From Glebionis coronaria (taxonomy: Eukaryota; Streptophyta; Magnoliopsida; Asterales; Asteraceae): a DNA stretch of 64,000 nucleotides. The translations under genes and the position numbers were made by a program. Position 1 is the first letter of the stretch, and each line of letters starts with the position of its first letter. The notes below the pieces were generated by a model, which saw nothing but the letters and a program-made list of their open reading frames with translations, searched no databases and was not told the origin of the DNA. The stretch lies in the NCBI GenBank assembly GCA_025667525.1, contig CM046880.1, positions 595,237,895 through 595,301,894 of the forward strand. Direction: 5' to 3'. Positions 21,095-34,673 of the stretch are shown piece after piece.

Positions 21095-22303
21095 ATTTAC
21101 GAGTGTGCTCTAACAACACGTCATGTTATTTGACCTAAAAATGTTATTGTTTAACCTTGGGAAGCCTACATAGGTGAATAATATGCAAAAGAAGGACAAG
21201 TATTTTTTGACATTTCATGTAGGATCAACTTGCTTATGTATTATATGACTCTAAAATATTTGATTCCATGTTTTATTCCATTAAAATAAAGAGCTATCAA
21301 GAAATAGAGTACCAAACACAATCGCTAACATACTAAAACAAATTTATATTGAAATTATCTGAAAACGTAGGTTGCAATAAAATGGTCATAACATGTGATA
21401 CATGACTCCGTTTCAAGACCACAACTAAGAAAATGGATGCTTGAAAAAAGGAGTACTTTTATCCAGGCAAGCATTGGTCAAAAGCGACTAAACCCGATCA
21501 AAAACTGATAAAAACCACCAAGAACAGCTAAAAATGCTGTAACCGGCTCAAATCATCCAAACCTAAGAAAAAACCTCTAAAATTATTTCCAGTCCATATA
21601 GACCACATAGAGGCAAAATATATTTGCCCGGATTCTTGTTGGATAAAACACATCTATATGTTTGCTCTGTTTAGTTTTGGTTGTGTTTTATTGGTGTAAA
21701 AGTTGGTCAGCTAGTATTTGAGGTAGTTGTGAATGTAGTAGACAAAGAGCATCTCGACGGCACATTATAGTATAAAGGTCAAGACATGAGTGTGCTCTAA
21801 CAACACGTCATGTTATTTGACTAAAAATGATATTGTTTAACCTTGGGAAGCCTACATAGGTGAATAATATGCAAAAGAAGGACAAGTATTTTTTGACATT
21901 TCATGTAGGATCAACTTGCTTATGTATTATATGACTCTAAAATATTTGATTCCATGTTTTATTCTATTAAAATTAAGAGCTATCGAGAAATAGAGTCCCA
22001 AACACAATCGGTAACATACAAAAACAAATTTATATTGAAATAATCTGAAAACGTGGGTTGCAATAAAATGGTCATAACATGTGATACATGACTCCGTTTC
22101 AAGACCACAACTAAGAAAATGGATGCTTGAAAAAAGGAGTACTTTTATCCAGGCAAGCATTGGTCAAAAGCGACTAAACCCGATCAAAAACTGATAAAAA
22201 CCACCAAGAACAGCTAAAAATGCCGTAACCGGCTCAAATCATCCAAACCTAAGAAAAAAACTCTAAAATTATTTCCAGTCCATATAGACCACATAGAGGC
22301 AAA

Positions 22304-25300
22304 ATATATTTGCCCGGATTCTTGTTGGCTAAAACACATCTATATGTTTGCTCTGTTTAGTTTTGGTTGTGTTTTATTGGTGTAAAAGTTGGTCAGCTAG
22401 TATTTGAGGTAGTTGTGAATGTAGTAGACAAAGAGCATCTCGACGGCACATTATAGTATAAAGGTCAAGACATGAGTGTGCTCTAACAACACGTCATGTT
22501 ATTTGACCTAAAAATGTTATTGTTTAAACTTGGGAAGCCTACATAGGTGAATAATATGCAAAAGAAGGACAAGTATTTTTTGACATTTCATGTAGGATCA
22601 ACTTGCTTATGTATTATATGACTCTAAAATATTTGATTCCATGTTTTATTCCATTAAAATAAAGAGCTATCAAGAAATAGAGTACCAAACACAATCGCTA
22701 ACATACTAAAACAAATTTATATTGAAATTATCTGAAAACGTAGGTTGCAATAAAATGGTCATAACATGTGATACATGACTCCGTTTCAAGACCACAACTA
22801 AGAAAATGGATGATTGAAAAAAGGAGTACTTTTATCCAGGCAAGCATTGGTCAAAAGCGACTAAACCCGATCAAAAACTGATAAAAACCACCAAGAACAG
22901 CTAAAAATGCCGTAACCGGCTCAAATCATCCAAACCTAAGAAAAAACCTCTAAAATTATTTCCAGTCCATATAGACCGTATAGAGGCAAAATATATTTGC
23001 CCGGATTCTTGTTGGATAAAACACATCTATATGTTTGCTCTGTTTAGTTTTGGTTGTGTTTTATTGGTGTAAAAGTTGGTCAGCTAGTATTTGAGGTAGT
23101 TGTGAATGTAGTAGACAAAGAGCATCTCGACGGCACATTATAGTATAAAGGTCAAGACATGAGTGTGCTCTAACAACACATCATGTTATTTGACTAAAAA
23201 TGATATTGTTTAACCTTGGGAAGCCTACATAGGTGAATAATATGCAAAAGAAGGACAAGTATTTTTTGACATTTCATGTAGGATCAACTTGCTTATGTAT
23301 TATATGACTCTAAAATATTTGATTCCATATTTTATTCTATTAAATTTAAGAGCTATCAAGAAATAGAGTACCAAACACAATCGCTAACATACTAAAACAA
23401 ATCTATATTGAAATTATCTGAAAACGTGGGTTGCAATAAAATGGTCATAACATGTGATACATGACCCCGTTTCAAAACCACAACTAAGAAAATGGATGCT
23501 TGAAAAAAGGAGTACTTTTATCCAGGCAAGTATTGGTCAAAGGCGACTAAACCCGATCAAAAACTGATAAAAACCTACCAAGAACAGCTAAAAATGCCGT
23601 AACCGGCTCAAATCATCCAAACCTAAGAAAAAATCTCTAAAATTATTTCCAGTCCATATAGACCACATAGAGGCAAAATGTATTTGTCCGGATTCTTGTT
23701 GGATTAAACACATCTATATGTTTGCTCTGTTTAGTTTTGGTTGTGTTTTATTGGTGCAAAAGTTGGTCAGCTAGTATTTGAGGTAGTTGTGAATGTAGTA
23801 GACAAATAGCATCTCGATGACACATTATAGTATAAAGGTCAAGACATGAGTGTGCTCTATCAACACGTCATGTTATTTGACCTAAAAATGATATTGTTTA
23901 TCCTTGGGAAGCCTACATAGGTGAATAATATGCAAAAGAAGGACAAGTATTTTTTGACATTTCATGTAGGATCAACTTGCTTATGTATTATATGACTCTA
24001 AAATACTTGATTTCATATTTTATTCTATTAAAATAAAGAGCTATCAAGAAATAGAGTACCAAACACAATCGCTAACATACTAAAACAAATTTATATTGAA
24101 ATTATCTGAAAACGTGGGTTGCAATAAAATGGTCATAACATGTGATACATGACTCCGTTTCAAGACCACAACTAAGAAAATGGATGCTTGAAAAAAGGAG
24201 TACTTTTATCCAGGCAAGCATTGGTCAAAAGCGACTAAACCCGATCAAAAACTGATAAAAACCTACCAAGAACAACTAAAAATGCCGTAACCGGCTCAAA
24301 TCATCCAAACCTAAGAAAAAACCTCTAAAATTATTTCCAGTCCATATAGACTACATAGAGGCAATATGTATTTGCCCGGATTCTTGTTGGATAAACACAT
24401 CTATATGTTTGCTCTGTTTAGTTTTGGTTGTGTTTTATTGGTGTAAAAGTTGGTCAGCTAGTATTTGAGGTAGTTGTGAATGTAGTAGACAAAGAGCATC
24501 TCGACGGCACATTATAGTATAAAGGTCAAGACATGAGTGTGCTCTAACAACACGTCATGTTATTTGACCTAAAAATGATATTGTTTAACCTTGGGAAGCC
24601 TACATAGGTGAATAATATGCAAAAGAAGGACAAGTATTTTTTGACATTTCATGTAGGATCAACTTGCTTATGTATTATATGACTCTAAAATATTTGATTC
24701 CATGTTTTATTCTATTAAAATTGAGAGCTATCAAGTAATAGAGTACCAAACACAATCGCTAACATACAAAAACAAATTTATATTGAAATTATCTGAAAAC
24801 GTGGGTTGCAATAAAATGGTCATAACATGTGATACATGACTCCGTTTCAAGACCACAACTAAGAAAATGGATGCTTGAAAAAAGGAGTACTTTTATCCAG
24901 GCAAGCATTGGTCAAAAGTGACTAAACCCGATCAAAAACTGATAAAAACCTACCAAGAACAGCTAAAAATGCCGTAATCGGCTCAAATCATCCAAACCTA
25001 AGAAAAAACCTCTAAAATTATTTCCAGTCCATATAGACCACATAGAGGCAAAATGTATTTTCCCGGATTCTTGTTGGATAAAACACATCTATATGTTTGC
25101 TCTGTTTAGTTTTGGTTGTGTTTTATTGGTGTAAAAGTTGGTCAGCTAGTATTTGAGGTAGTTGTGAATGTAGTAGACAAAGAGCATCTCGACGGCACAT
25201 TATAGTATAAAGGTCAAGACATGAGTGTGCTCTAACAACACGTCATGTTATTTGACCTAAAAATGTTATTGTTTAAACTTGGGAAGCCTACATAGGTGAA

Positions 25301-27800
25301 TAATATGCAAAAGAAGGACAAGTATTTTTTGACATTTCATGTAGGATCAACTTGCTTATGTATTATATGACTCTAAAATATTTGATTCCATGTTTTATTC
25401 CATTAAAATAAAGAGCTATCAAGAAATAGAGTACCAAACACAATCGCTAACATACTAAAACAAATTTATATTGAAATTATCTGAAAACGTAGGTTGCAAT
25501 AAAATGGTCATAACATGTGATACATGACTCCGTTTCAAGACCACAACTAAGAAAATGGATGCTTGAAAAAAGGAGTACTTTTATCCAGGCAAGCATTGGT
25601 CAAAAGCGACTAAACCCGATCAAAAACTGATAAAAACCACCAAGAACAGCTAAAAAAGCCGTAACCGGCTCAAATCATCCAAACCTAAGAAAAAACCTCT
25701 AAAATTATTTCCAGTCCATATAGACCACATAGAGGCAAAATATATTTGCCCGGATTCTTGTTGGATAAAACACATCTATATGTTTGCTCTGTTTAGTTTT
25801 GGTTGTGTTTTATTGGTGTAAAAGTTGGTCAGCTAGTATTTGAGGTAGTTGTGAATGTAGTAGACAAAGAGCATCTCGACGGCACATTATAGTATAAAGG
25901 TCAAGACATGAGTGTGCTCTAACAACACGTCATGTTATTTGACTAAAAATGATATTGTTTAACCTTGGGAAGCCTACATAGGTGAATAATATGCAAAAGA
26001 AGGACAAGTATTTTTTGACATTTCATGTAGGATCAACTTGCTTATGTATTATATGACTCTAAAATATTTGATTCCATATTTTATTCTATTAAATTTAAGA
26101 GCTATCAAGAAATAGAGTACCAAACACAATCGCTAACATACTAAAACAAATCTATATTGAAATTATCTGAAAACGTGGGTTGCAATAAAATGGTCATAAC
26201 ATGTGATACATGACCCCGTTTCAAAACCACAACTAAGAAAATGGATGCTTGAAAAAAGGAGTACTTTTATCCAGGCAAGTATTGGTCAAAAGCGACTAAA
26301 CCCGATCAAAAACTGATAAAAACCTACCAAGAACAGCTAAAAATGCCGTAACCGGCTCAAATCATCCAAACCTAAGAAAAAATCTCTAAAATTATTTCCA
26401 GTCCATATAGACCACATAGAGGCAAAATGTATTTGTCCGGATTCTTGTTGGATTAAACACATCTATATGTTTGCTCTGTTTAGTTTTGGTTGTGTTTTAT
26501 TGGTGCAAAAGTTGGTCAGCTAGTATTTGAGGTAGTTGTGAATGTAGTAGACAAATAGCATCTCGATGACACATTATAGTATAAAGGTCAAGACATGAGT
26601 GTGCTCTATCAACACGTCATGTTATTTGACCTAAAAATGATATTGTTTATCCTTGGGAAGCCTACATAGGTGAATAATATGCAAAAGAAGGACAAGTATT
26701 TTTTGACATTTCATGTAGGATCAACTTGCTTATGTATTATATGACTCTAAAATATTTGATTCCATATTTTATTCTATTAAAATAAAGAGCTATCAAGAAA
26801 TAGAGTACCAAACACAATCGCTAACATATAAAACAAATTTATAATGAAATTATCTGAAAACGTGGGTTGCAATAAAATGGTCATAACATGTGATACATGA
26901 CTCCGTTTCAAGACCACAACTAAGAAAATGGATGCTTGAAAAAAGGAGTACTTTTATCCAGGCAAGCATTGGTCAAAAGCGACTAAACCCGATCAAAAAC
27001 TGATAAAAACCTACCAAGAACAACTAAAAATGCCGTAACCGGCTCAAATCATCCAAACCTAAGAAAAAACCTCTAAAATTATTTCCAGTCCATATAGACT
27101 ACATAGAGGCAATATGTATTTGCCCGGATTCTTGTTGGATAAACACATCTATATGTTTGCTCTGTTTAGTTTTGGTTGTGTTTTATTGGTGTAAAAGTTG
27201 GTCAGCTAGTATTTGAGGTAGTTGTGAATGTAGTAGACAAAGAGCATCTCGACGGCACATTATAGTATAAAGGTCAAGACATGAGTGTGCTCTAACAACA
27301 CGTCATGTTATTTGACCTAAAAATGATATTGTTTAACCTTGGGAAGCCTACATAGGTGAATAATATGCAAAAGAAGGACAAGTATTTTTTGACATTTCAT
27401 GTAGGATCAACTTGCTTATGTATTATATGACTCTAAAATATTTGATTCCATGTTTTATTCTATTAAAATTGAGAGCTATCAAGTAATAGAGTACCAAACA
27501 CAATCGCTAACATACAAAAACAAATTTATATTGAAATTATCTGAAAACGTGGGTTGCAATAAAATGGTCATAACATGTGATACATGACTCCGTTTCAAGA
27601 CCACAACTAAGAAAATGGATGCTTGAAAAAAGGAGTACTTTTATCCAGGCAAGCATTGGTCAAAAGTGACTAAACCCGATCAAAAACTGATAAAAACCTA
27701 CCAAGAACAGCTAAAAATGCCGTAATCGGCTCAAATCATCCAAACCTAAGAAAAAACCTCTAAAATTATTTCCAGTCCATATAGACCACATAGAGGCAAA
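22304..27800 (+). repeat. Two copies of an about 2749-bp tetrameric higher-order repeat
   Basis: Monomers at 22304, 22991, 23678 and 24366 correspond in order to those at 25053, 25740, 26427 and 27114. Shared private variants include aaatgttattgtttaaact (22512 and 25262), loss of two C in gactaaaaatg, gaccccgtttcaaaacc (23463 and 26212) and acaaatagcatctcgatgac. Neighbouring monomers within a unit are clearly less alike. Confidence 0.88.
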
Positions 27801-30548
27801 ATGTATTTTCCCGGATTCTTGTTGGATAAAACACATCTATATGTTTGCTCTGTTTAGTTTTGGTTGTGTTTTATTGGTGTAAAAGTTGGTCAGCTAGTAT
27901 TTGAGGTAGTTGTGAATGTAGTAGACAAAGAGCATCTCGACGGCACATTATAGTATAAAGGTCAAGACATGAGTGTGCTCTAACAACACGTCATGTTATT
28001 TGACCTAAAAATGATATTGTTTAACCTTGGGAAGCCTACATAGGTGAATAATATGCAAAAGAAGGACAAGTATTTTTTGACATTTCATGTAGGATCAACT
28101 TGCTTATGTATTATATGACTCTAAAATATTTGATTCCATGTTTTATTCTATTAAAATAAAGAGCTCTCAAGAAATAGAGTACCAAACACAATCGCTAACA
28201 TACTAAAACAAATTTATATTGAAATTATCTGAAAACGTGGGTTGCAATAAAATGGTCATAACATGTGATACATGACTCCGTTTCAAGACCACAACTAAGA
28301 AAATGGATGCTTGAAAAAAGGAGTACTTTTATCCAGGCAAGCATTGGTCAAAAGCGACTTAACCCGATCAAAAACTGATAAAAACCTACCAAGAACAGCT
28401 AAAAATACCGTAACCGGTTCAAATCATCCAAACCTAAGAAAAAACCTCTAAAATTATTTCCAGTCCATATAGACCACATAGAGGCAAAATGTATTTGCCC
28501 AGATTCTTGTTGGATAAAACACATCTATATGTTTGCTCTATTTCGTTTTGGTTGTGTTTTATTCGTGTAAAAGTTGGTCAGCTAGTATTTGAGGTAGTTG
28601 TGAATGTAGTAGACAAAGAGCATCTCTACGGCACATTATAGTATAAAGGTCAAGACATGAGTGTGCTCTAACAACACGTCATGTTATTTGACCTAAAAAT
28701 GATATTGTTTAACCTTGGGAAGCCTACATAGGTGAATAATATGCAAAAGAAGGACAAGTATTTTTTGACATTTCATGTAGGATCAACTCGCTTATGTATT
28801 ATATGACTCTAAAATATTTGATTCCATGTTTTATTCTATTAAAATTAAGAGCTATCAAGAAATAGAGTACCAAACACAATCGCTAACATACAAAAACAAA
28901 TCAATATTGAAATTATCTGCAAACGTGGGTTGCAATAAAATGGTCATAACATGTGATACATGACTCCGTTTCAAGACCACAACTAAGAAAATGGATGCTT
29001 GAAAAAAGGAGTACTTTTATCCAGGCAAGCATTGGTCAAAAGCGACTAAACCCGATCAAAAACTGATAAAAACCTACCAAGAACAGCTAAAAATGCCGTA
29101 ACCGGCTCAAATCATCCAAACCTAAGAAAAAACCTCTAAAATTATTTCCAGTCCATATAGACCACATAGAGGCAAAATGTATTTGCCCGAATTCTTGTTG
29201 GATAAAACACATCTATATGTTTGCTCTGTTTAGTTTTGGTTGTGTTTTATTGGTGTAAAAGTTGGTCAGCTAGTATTTGAGGTAGTTGTGAATGTAGTAG
29301 ACAAAGAGCATCTTGACGGCACATTATAGTATAAAGGTCAAGACATGAGTGTGCTCTAACAACACGTCATGTTATTTGACCTAAAAATGATATTGTTTAA
29401 CCTTGGGAAGCCTACATAGGTGAATAATATGTAAAAGAAGGACAAGTATTTTTTGACATTTCATGTAGGATCAACTTGCTTATATATTATATGACTCTAA
29501 AATATTTGATTCCATGTTTTATTCTATTAAAATTAAGAGCTATCAAGAAATAGAGTACCAAACACAATCGCTAACATACAAAAATAAATTTATATTGAAA
29601 TTATCTGAAAACGTGGGTTGCAATAAAATGGTCATAACATGTGATACATGACTCCGTTTCAAGACCACAACTAAGAAAATGGATGCTTGAAAAAAGGAGT
29701 ACTTTTATCCAGGCAACATTGGTCAAAAGCGACTAAACCCGATACAAATCTGATAAAAACCTACCAAGAACAGCTAAAAATGCCGTAACCGGCTCAAATC
29801 ATCCAAACCTAAGAAAAAACCTCTAAAAGTATTTCCAGTCCATATAGACCACATAGAGGCAAAATGTATTTGCCCGGATTCTTGTTGGATAAAACACATC
29901 TATATGTTTGCTCTGTTTAGTTTTGGTTATGTTTTATTGGTGTAAAAGTTGGTCAGCTAGTATTTGAGGTAGTTGTGAATGTAGTAGACAAAGAGCATCT
30001 CGACGGCACATTATAGTATAAAGGTCAAGACATGAGTGTGCTCTAACAACACGTCATGTTATTTGACCTAAAAATGATATTGTTTAACCTTGGGAAGCCT
30101 ACATAGGTGAATAATATGCAAAAGGTCAAGTATTTTTTGATATTTCATGTAGGATCAACTTGCTTATGTATTATATGACTCTAAAATATTTGATTCCATG
30201 TTTTATTCTATTAAAACTGAGAGATATCAAGAAATAGAGTACCAAACACAATCTCTAACATACAAAAACAAATTTATATTGAAATTATCTGAAAACGTGG
30301 GTTGCAATAAAATGGTCATAACATGTGATACATGACTCCGTTTCAAGACCACAACTAAGAAAATGGATGCTTGAAAAAAGGAGTACTTTTATCCAGGCAA
30401 GTATTGGTCAAAAGCGACTAAACCCGATCAAAAACTGATAAATACCTACCAAGAACAGCTAAAAATGCCGTAACCGGCTCAAATCATCCAAACCTAAGAA
30501 AAAACCTCTAAAATTATTTCCAGTCCTTATAGACCACATAGAGGCAAA

Positions 30549-33500
30549 ATGTATTTGCCCGGATTCTTGTTGGATAAAACACATCTATATGTTTGCTCTG
30601 TTTAGTTTTGGTTGTGTTTTATTGGTGTAAAAGTTGGTCAGCTAGTATTTGAGGTAGTTGTGAATATAGTAGACAAAGAGCATCTCGACGGCACATTATA
30701 GTATAAAGGTCAAGACATGAGTGTGCTCTAACAACACGTCATGTTATTTGACCTAAAAATGATATTGTTTAACCTTGGGAAGCCTACATAGGTGAATAAT
30801 ATGCAAAAGAAGGACAAGTATTTTTTGACATTTCATGTAGGATCAACTTGCTTATGTATTATATGACTCTTAAATATTTGATTCCATGTTTTATTCTATT
30901 AAAATTAAGAGCTATCAAGAAATAGAGTACCAAACACAATCGCTAACATACAAAAACAAATTTATATTGAAATTATCTGAAAACGTGGGTTGCAATAAAA
31001 TGGTCATAACATGTGATACATGACTCCGTTTCAAGACCACAACTAAGAAAATGGATGCTTGAAAAAAGGAGTACTTTTATCCAGGCAAGCATTGGTCAAA
31101 AGCGACTAAACCCGATCAAAAACTGATAAAAACCTCCCAAGAACACCTAAAAATGCCGTAACCGGCTCAAATCATCCAAACCTAAGAAAAAACATCTAAA
31201 ATTATTTCCAGTCCATATAGACCACTTAGAGGCAAAATGCATTTTCCCGGATTCTTGTTGGATAAAACACATCTATATGTTTGCTCTCTTTAGTTTTGGT
31301 TGTGTTTTATTGGTGTAAAAGTTGGTCAGCTAGTATTTGAGGTAGTTGTCAATGTAGTAGACAAAGAGCATCTCGACGGCACATTATAGTATAAAGGTCA
31401 AGACATGAGTGTGCTCTAACAACACGTCATGTTATTTGACCTAAAAATGATATTGTTTAACCTTGGGAAGCCTACATAGGTGAATAATATGCAAAAGAAG
31501 GACAAGTATTTTTTGACATTTCATGTAGGATCAACTTGCTTATGTATTATATGACTCTAAAATATTTGATTACATGTTTTATTCTATTAAAATTGAGAGC
31601 TACAAGAAATAGAGTACCAAACACAATCGCTAACATACAAAAACAAATTTATATTGAAATTATCTGAAAACGTGGGTTGCAATAAAATGGTCATAACATG
31701 TGATACATGACTCCGTTTCAAGACCACAACTAAGAAAATGGATGCTTGAAAAAAGGAGTACTTTTATCCAGGCAAGCATTGGTCAAAAGCGACTAAACCC
31801 GATCAAAAACTGATAAAAAACTACCAAGAACAGCTAAAAATGCCGTAACCGGCTCAAATCATCCAAACCTAAGAAAAAACCTCTAAAATTATTTCCAGTC
31901 CTTATAGACCACATAGAGGCAAAATGTATTTGCCCGGATTCTTGTTGGATAAAACACATCTATATGTTTGCTCTGTTTAGTTTTGGTTGTGTTTTATTGG
32001 TGTAAAAGTTGGTCAGCTAGTATTTGAGGTAGTTGTGAATATAGTAGACAAAGAGCATCTCGACGGCACATTATAGTATAAAGGTCAAGACATGAGTGTG
32101 CTCTAACAACACGTCATGTTATTTGACCTAAAAATGATATTGTTTAACCTTGGGAAGCCTACATAGGTGAATAATATGCAAAAGAAGGACAAGTATTTTT
32201 TGACATTTCATGTAGGATCAACTTGCTTATGTATTATATGACTCTTAAATATTTGATTCCATGTTTTATTCTATTAAAATTAAGAGCTATCAAGAAATAG
32301 AGTACCAAACACAATCGCTAATATACAAAAACAAATTTATATTGAAATTATCTGAAAACGTGGGTTGCAATAAAATGGTCATAACATGTGATACATGACT
32401 CCGTTTCAAGACCACAACTAAGAAAATGGATGCTTGAAAAAAGGAGTACTTTTATCCAGGCAAGCATTGGTCAAAAGCGACTAAACCCGATCAAAAACTG
32501 ATAAAAACCTACCAAGAACAGCTAAAAATGCCGTAACCGGCTCAAATCATCCAAACCTAAGAAAAAACATCTAAAATTATTTCCAGTCCATATAGACCAC
32601 TTAGAGGCAAAATGCATTTGCCCGGATTCTTGTTAGATAAAACACATCTATATGTTTGCTCTGTTTAGTTTTGGTTGTGTTTTATTGGTGTAAAAGTTGG
32701 TCAGCTAGTATTTGAGGTAGTTGTCAATGTAGTAGACAAAGAGCATCTCGACGGCACATTATAGTATAAAGGTCAAGACATGAGTGTGCTCTAACAAAAC
32801 GTCATGTTATTTGACCTAAAAATGATATTGTTTAACATTGGGAAGCCTACATAGGTGAATAATATGCAAAAGAAGGACAAGTATTTTTTGACATTTCATG
32901 TAGGATCAACTTGCTTATGTCTTATATGACTCTAAAATATTTGATTACATGTTTTATTCTATTAAAATTGAGAGCTACAAGAAATAGAGTACCAAACACA
33001 ATCGCTAACATACAAAAACAAATTTATATTGAAATTATCTGAAAACGTGGGTTGCAATAAAATGGTCATAACATGTGATACATGACTCCGTTTCAAGACC
33101 ACAACTAAGAAAATGGATGCTTGAAAAAAGGAGTACTTTTATCCAGGCAAGCATTGGTCAAAAGCGACTAAACCCGATCAAAAACTGATAAAAAACTACC
33201 AAGAACAGCTAAAAATGCCGTAACCGGCTCAAATCATCCAAACCTAAGAAAAAACCTCTAAAATTATTTCCAGTCCTTATAGACCACATAGAGGCAAAAT
33301 GTATTTGCCCGGATTCTTGTTGGATAAAACACATCTATATGTTTGCTCTGTTTAGTTTTGGTTGTGTTTTATTGGTGTAAAAGTTGGTCAGCTAGTATTT
33401 GAGGTAGTTGTGAATATAGTAGACAAAGAGCATCTCGACGGCACATTATAGTATAAAGGTCAAGACATGAGTGTGCTCTAACAACACGTCATGTTATTTG

Positions 33501-34673
33501 ACCTAAAAATGATATTGTTTAACCTTGGGAAGCCTACATAGGTGAATAATATGCAAAAGAAGGACAAGTATTTTTTGACATTTCATGTAGGATCAACTTG
33601 CTTATGTATTATATGACTCTTAAATATTTGATTCCATGTTTTATTCTATTAAAATTAAGAGCTATCAAGAAATAGAGTACCAAACACAATCGCTAACATA
33701 CAAAAACAAATTTATATTGAAATTATCTGAAAACGTGGGTTGCAATAAAATGGTCATAACATGTGATACATGACTCCGTTTCAAGACCACAACTAAGAAA
33801 ATGGATGCTTGAAAAAAGGAGTACTTTTATCCAGGCAAGCATTGGTCAAAAGCGACTAAACCCGATCAAAAACTGATAAAAACCTACCAAGAACAGCTAA
33901 AAATGCCGTAACCGGCTCAAATCATCCAAACCTAAGAAAAAACATCTAAAATTATTTCCAGTCCATATAGACCACTTAGAGGCAAAATGCATTTGCCCGG
34001 ATTCTTGTTGGATAAAACACATCTATATGTTTGCTCTGTTTAGTTTTGGTTGTGTTTTATTAGTGTAAAAGTTGGTCAGCTAGTATTTGAGGTAGTTGTC
34101 AATGTAGTAGACAAAGAGCATCTCGACGGCACATTATAGTATAAAGGTCAAGACATGAGTGTGCTCTAACAACACGTCATGTTATTTGACCTAAAAATGA
34201 TATTGTTTAACCTTGGGAAGCCTACATAGGTGAATAATATGCAAAAGAAGGACAAGTATTTTTTGACATTTCATGTAGGATCAACTTGCTTATGTATTAT
34301 ATGACTCTAAAATATTTGATTACATGTTTTATTCTATTAAAATTGAGAGCTACAAGAAATAGAGTACCAAACACAATCGCTAACATACAAAAACAAATTT
34401 ATATTGAAATTATCTGAAAACGTGGGTTGCAATAAAATGGTCATAACATGTGATACATGACTCCGTTTCAAGACCACAACTAAGAAAATGGATGCTTGAA
34501 AAAAGGAGTACTTTTATCCAGGCAAGCATTGGTCAAAAGCGACTAAACCCGATCAAAAACTGATAAAAAACTACCAAGAACAGCTAAAAATGCCGTAACC
34601 GGCTCAAATAATCCAAACCTAAGAAAAAACCTCTAAAATTATTTCCAGTCCATATAGACCACATAGAGGCAAA
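30549..34673 (+). repeat. Three copies of a 1375-bp dimeric higher-order repeat
   Basis: Type-1 monomers (30549, 31924, 33299) share tgaatatagtagac and gactcttaaatatttg. Type-2 monomers share aaaatgcattt, gttgtcaatgtagtag and gagctacaagaaatag. The marker cagtccttatagacc recurs at 30521, 31896 and 33271, exactly 1375 bp apart each time. Divergence between units is very low. Confidence 0.88.

Noticed and set aside
21095..21100. Target-site duplication at the right end (attta against catta on the left)
   Set aside because: Only three of five bases agree, and the satellite consensus at this place differs, so it is not a convincing duplication.
21927..22160. 77-aa open frame on the minus strand in the satellite
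   Set aside because: It is a chance frame in one monomer, closed in the neighbouring copies.
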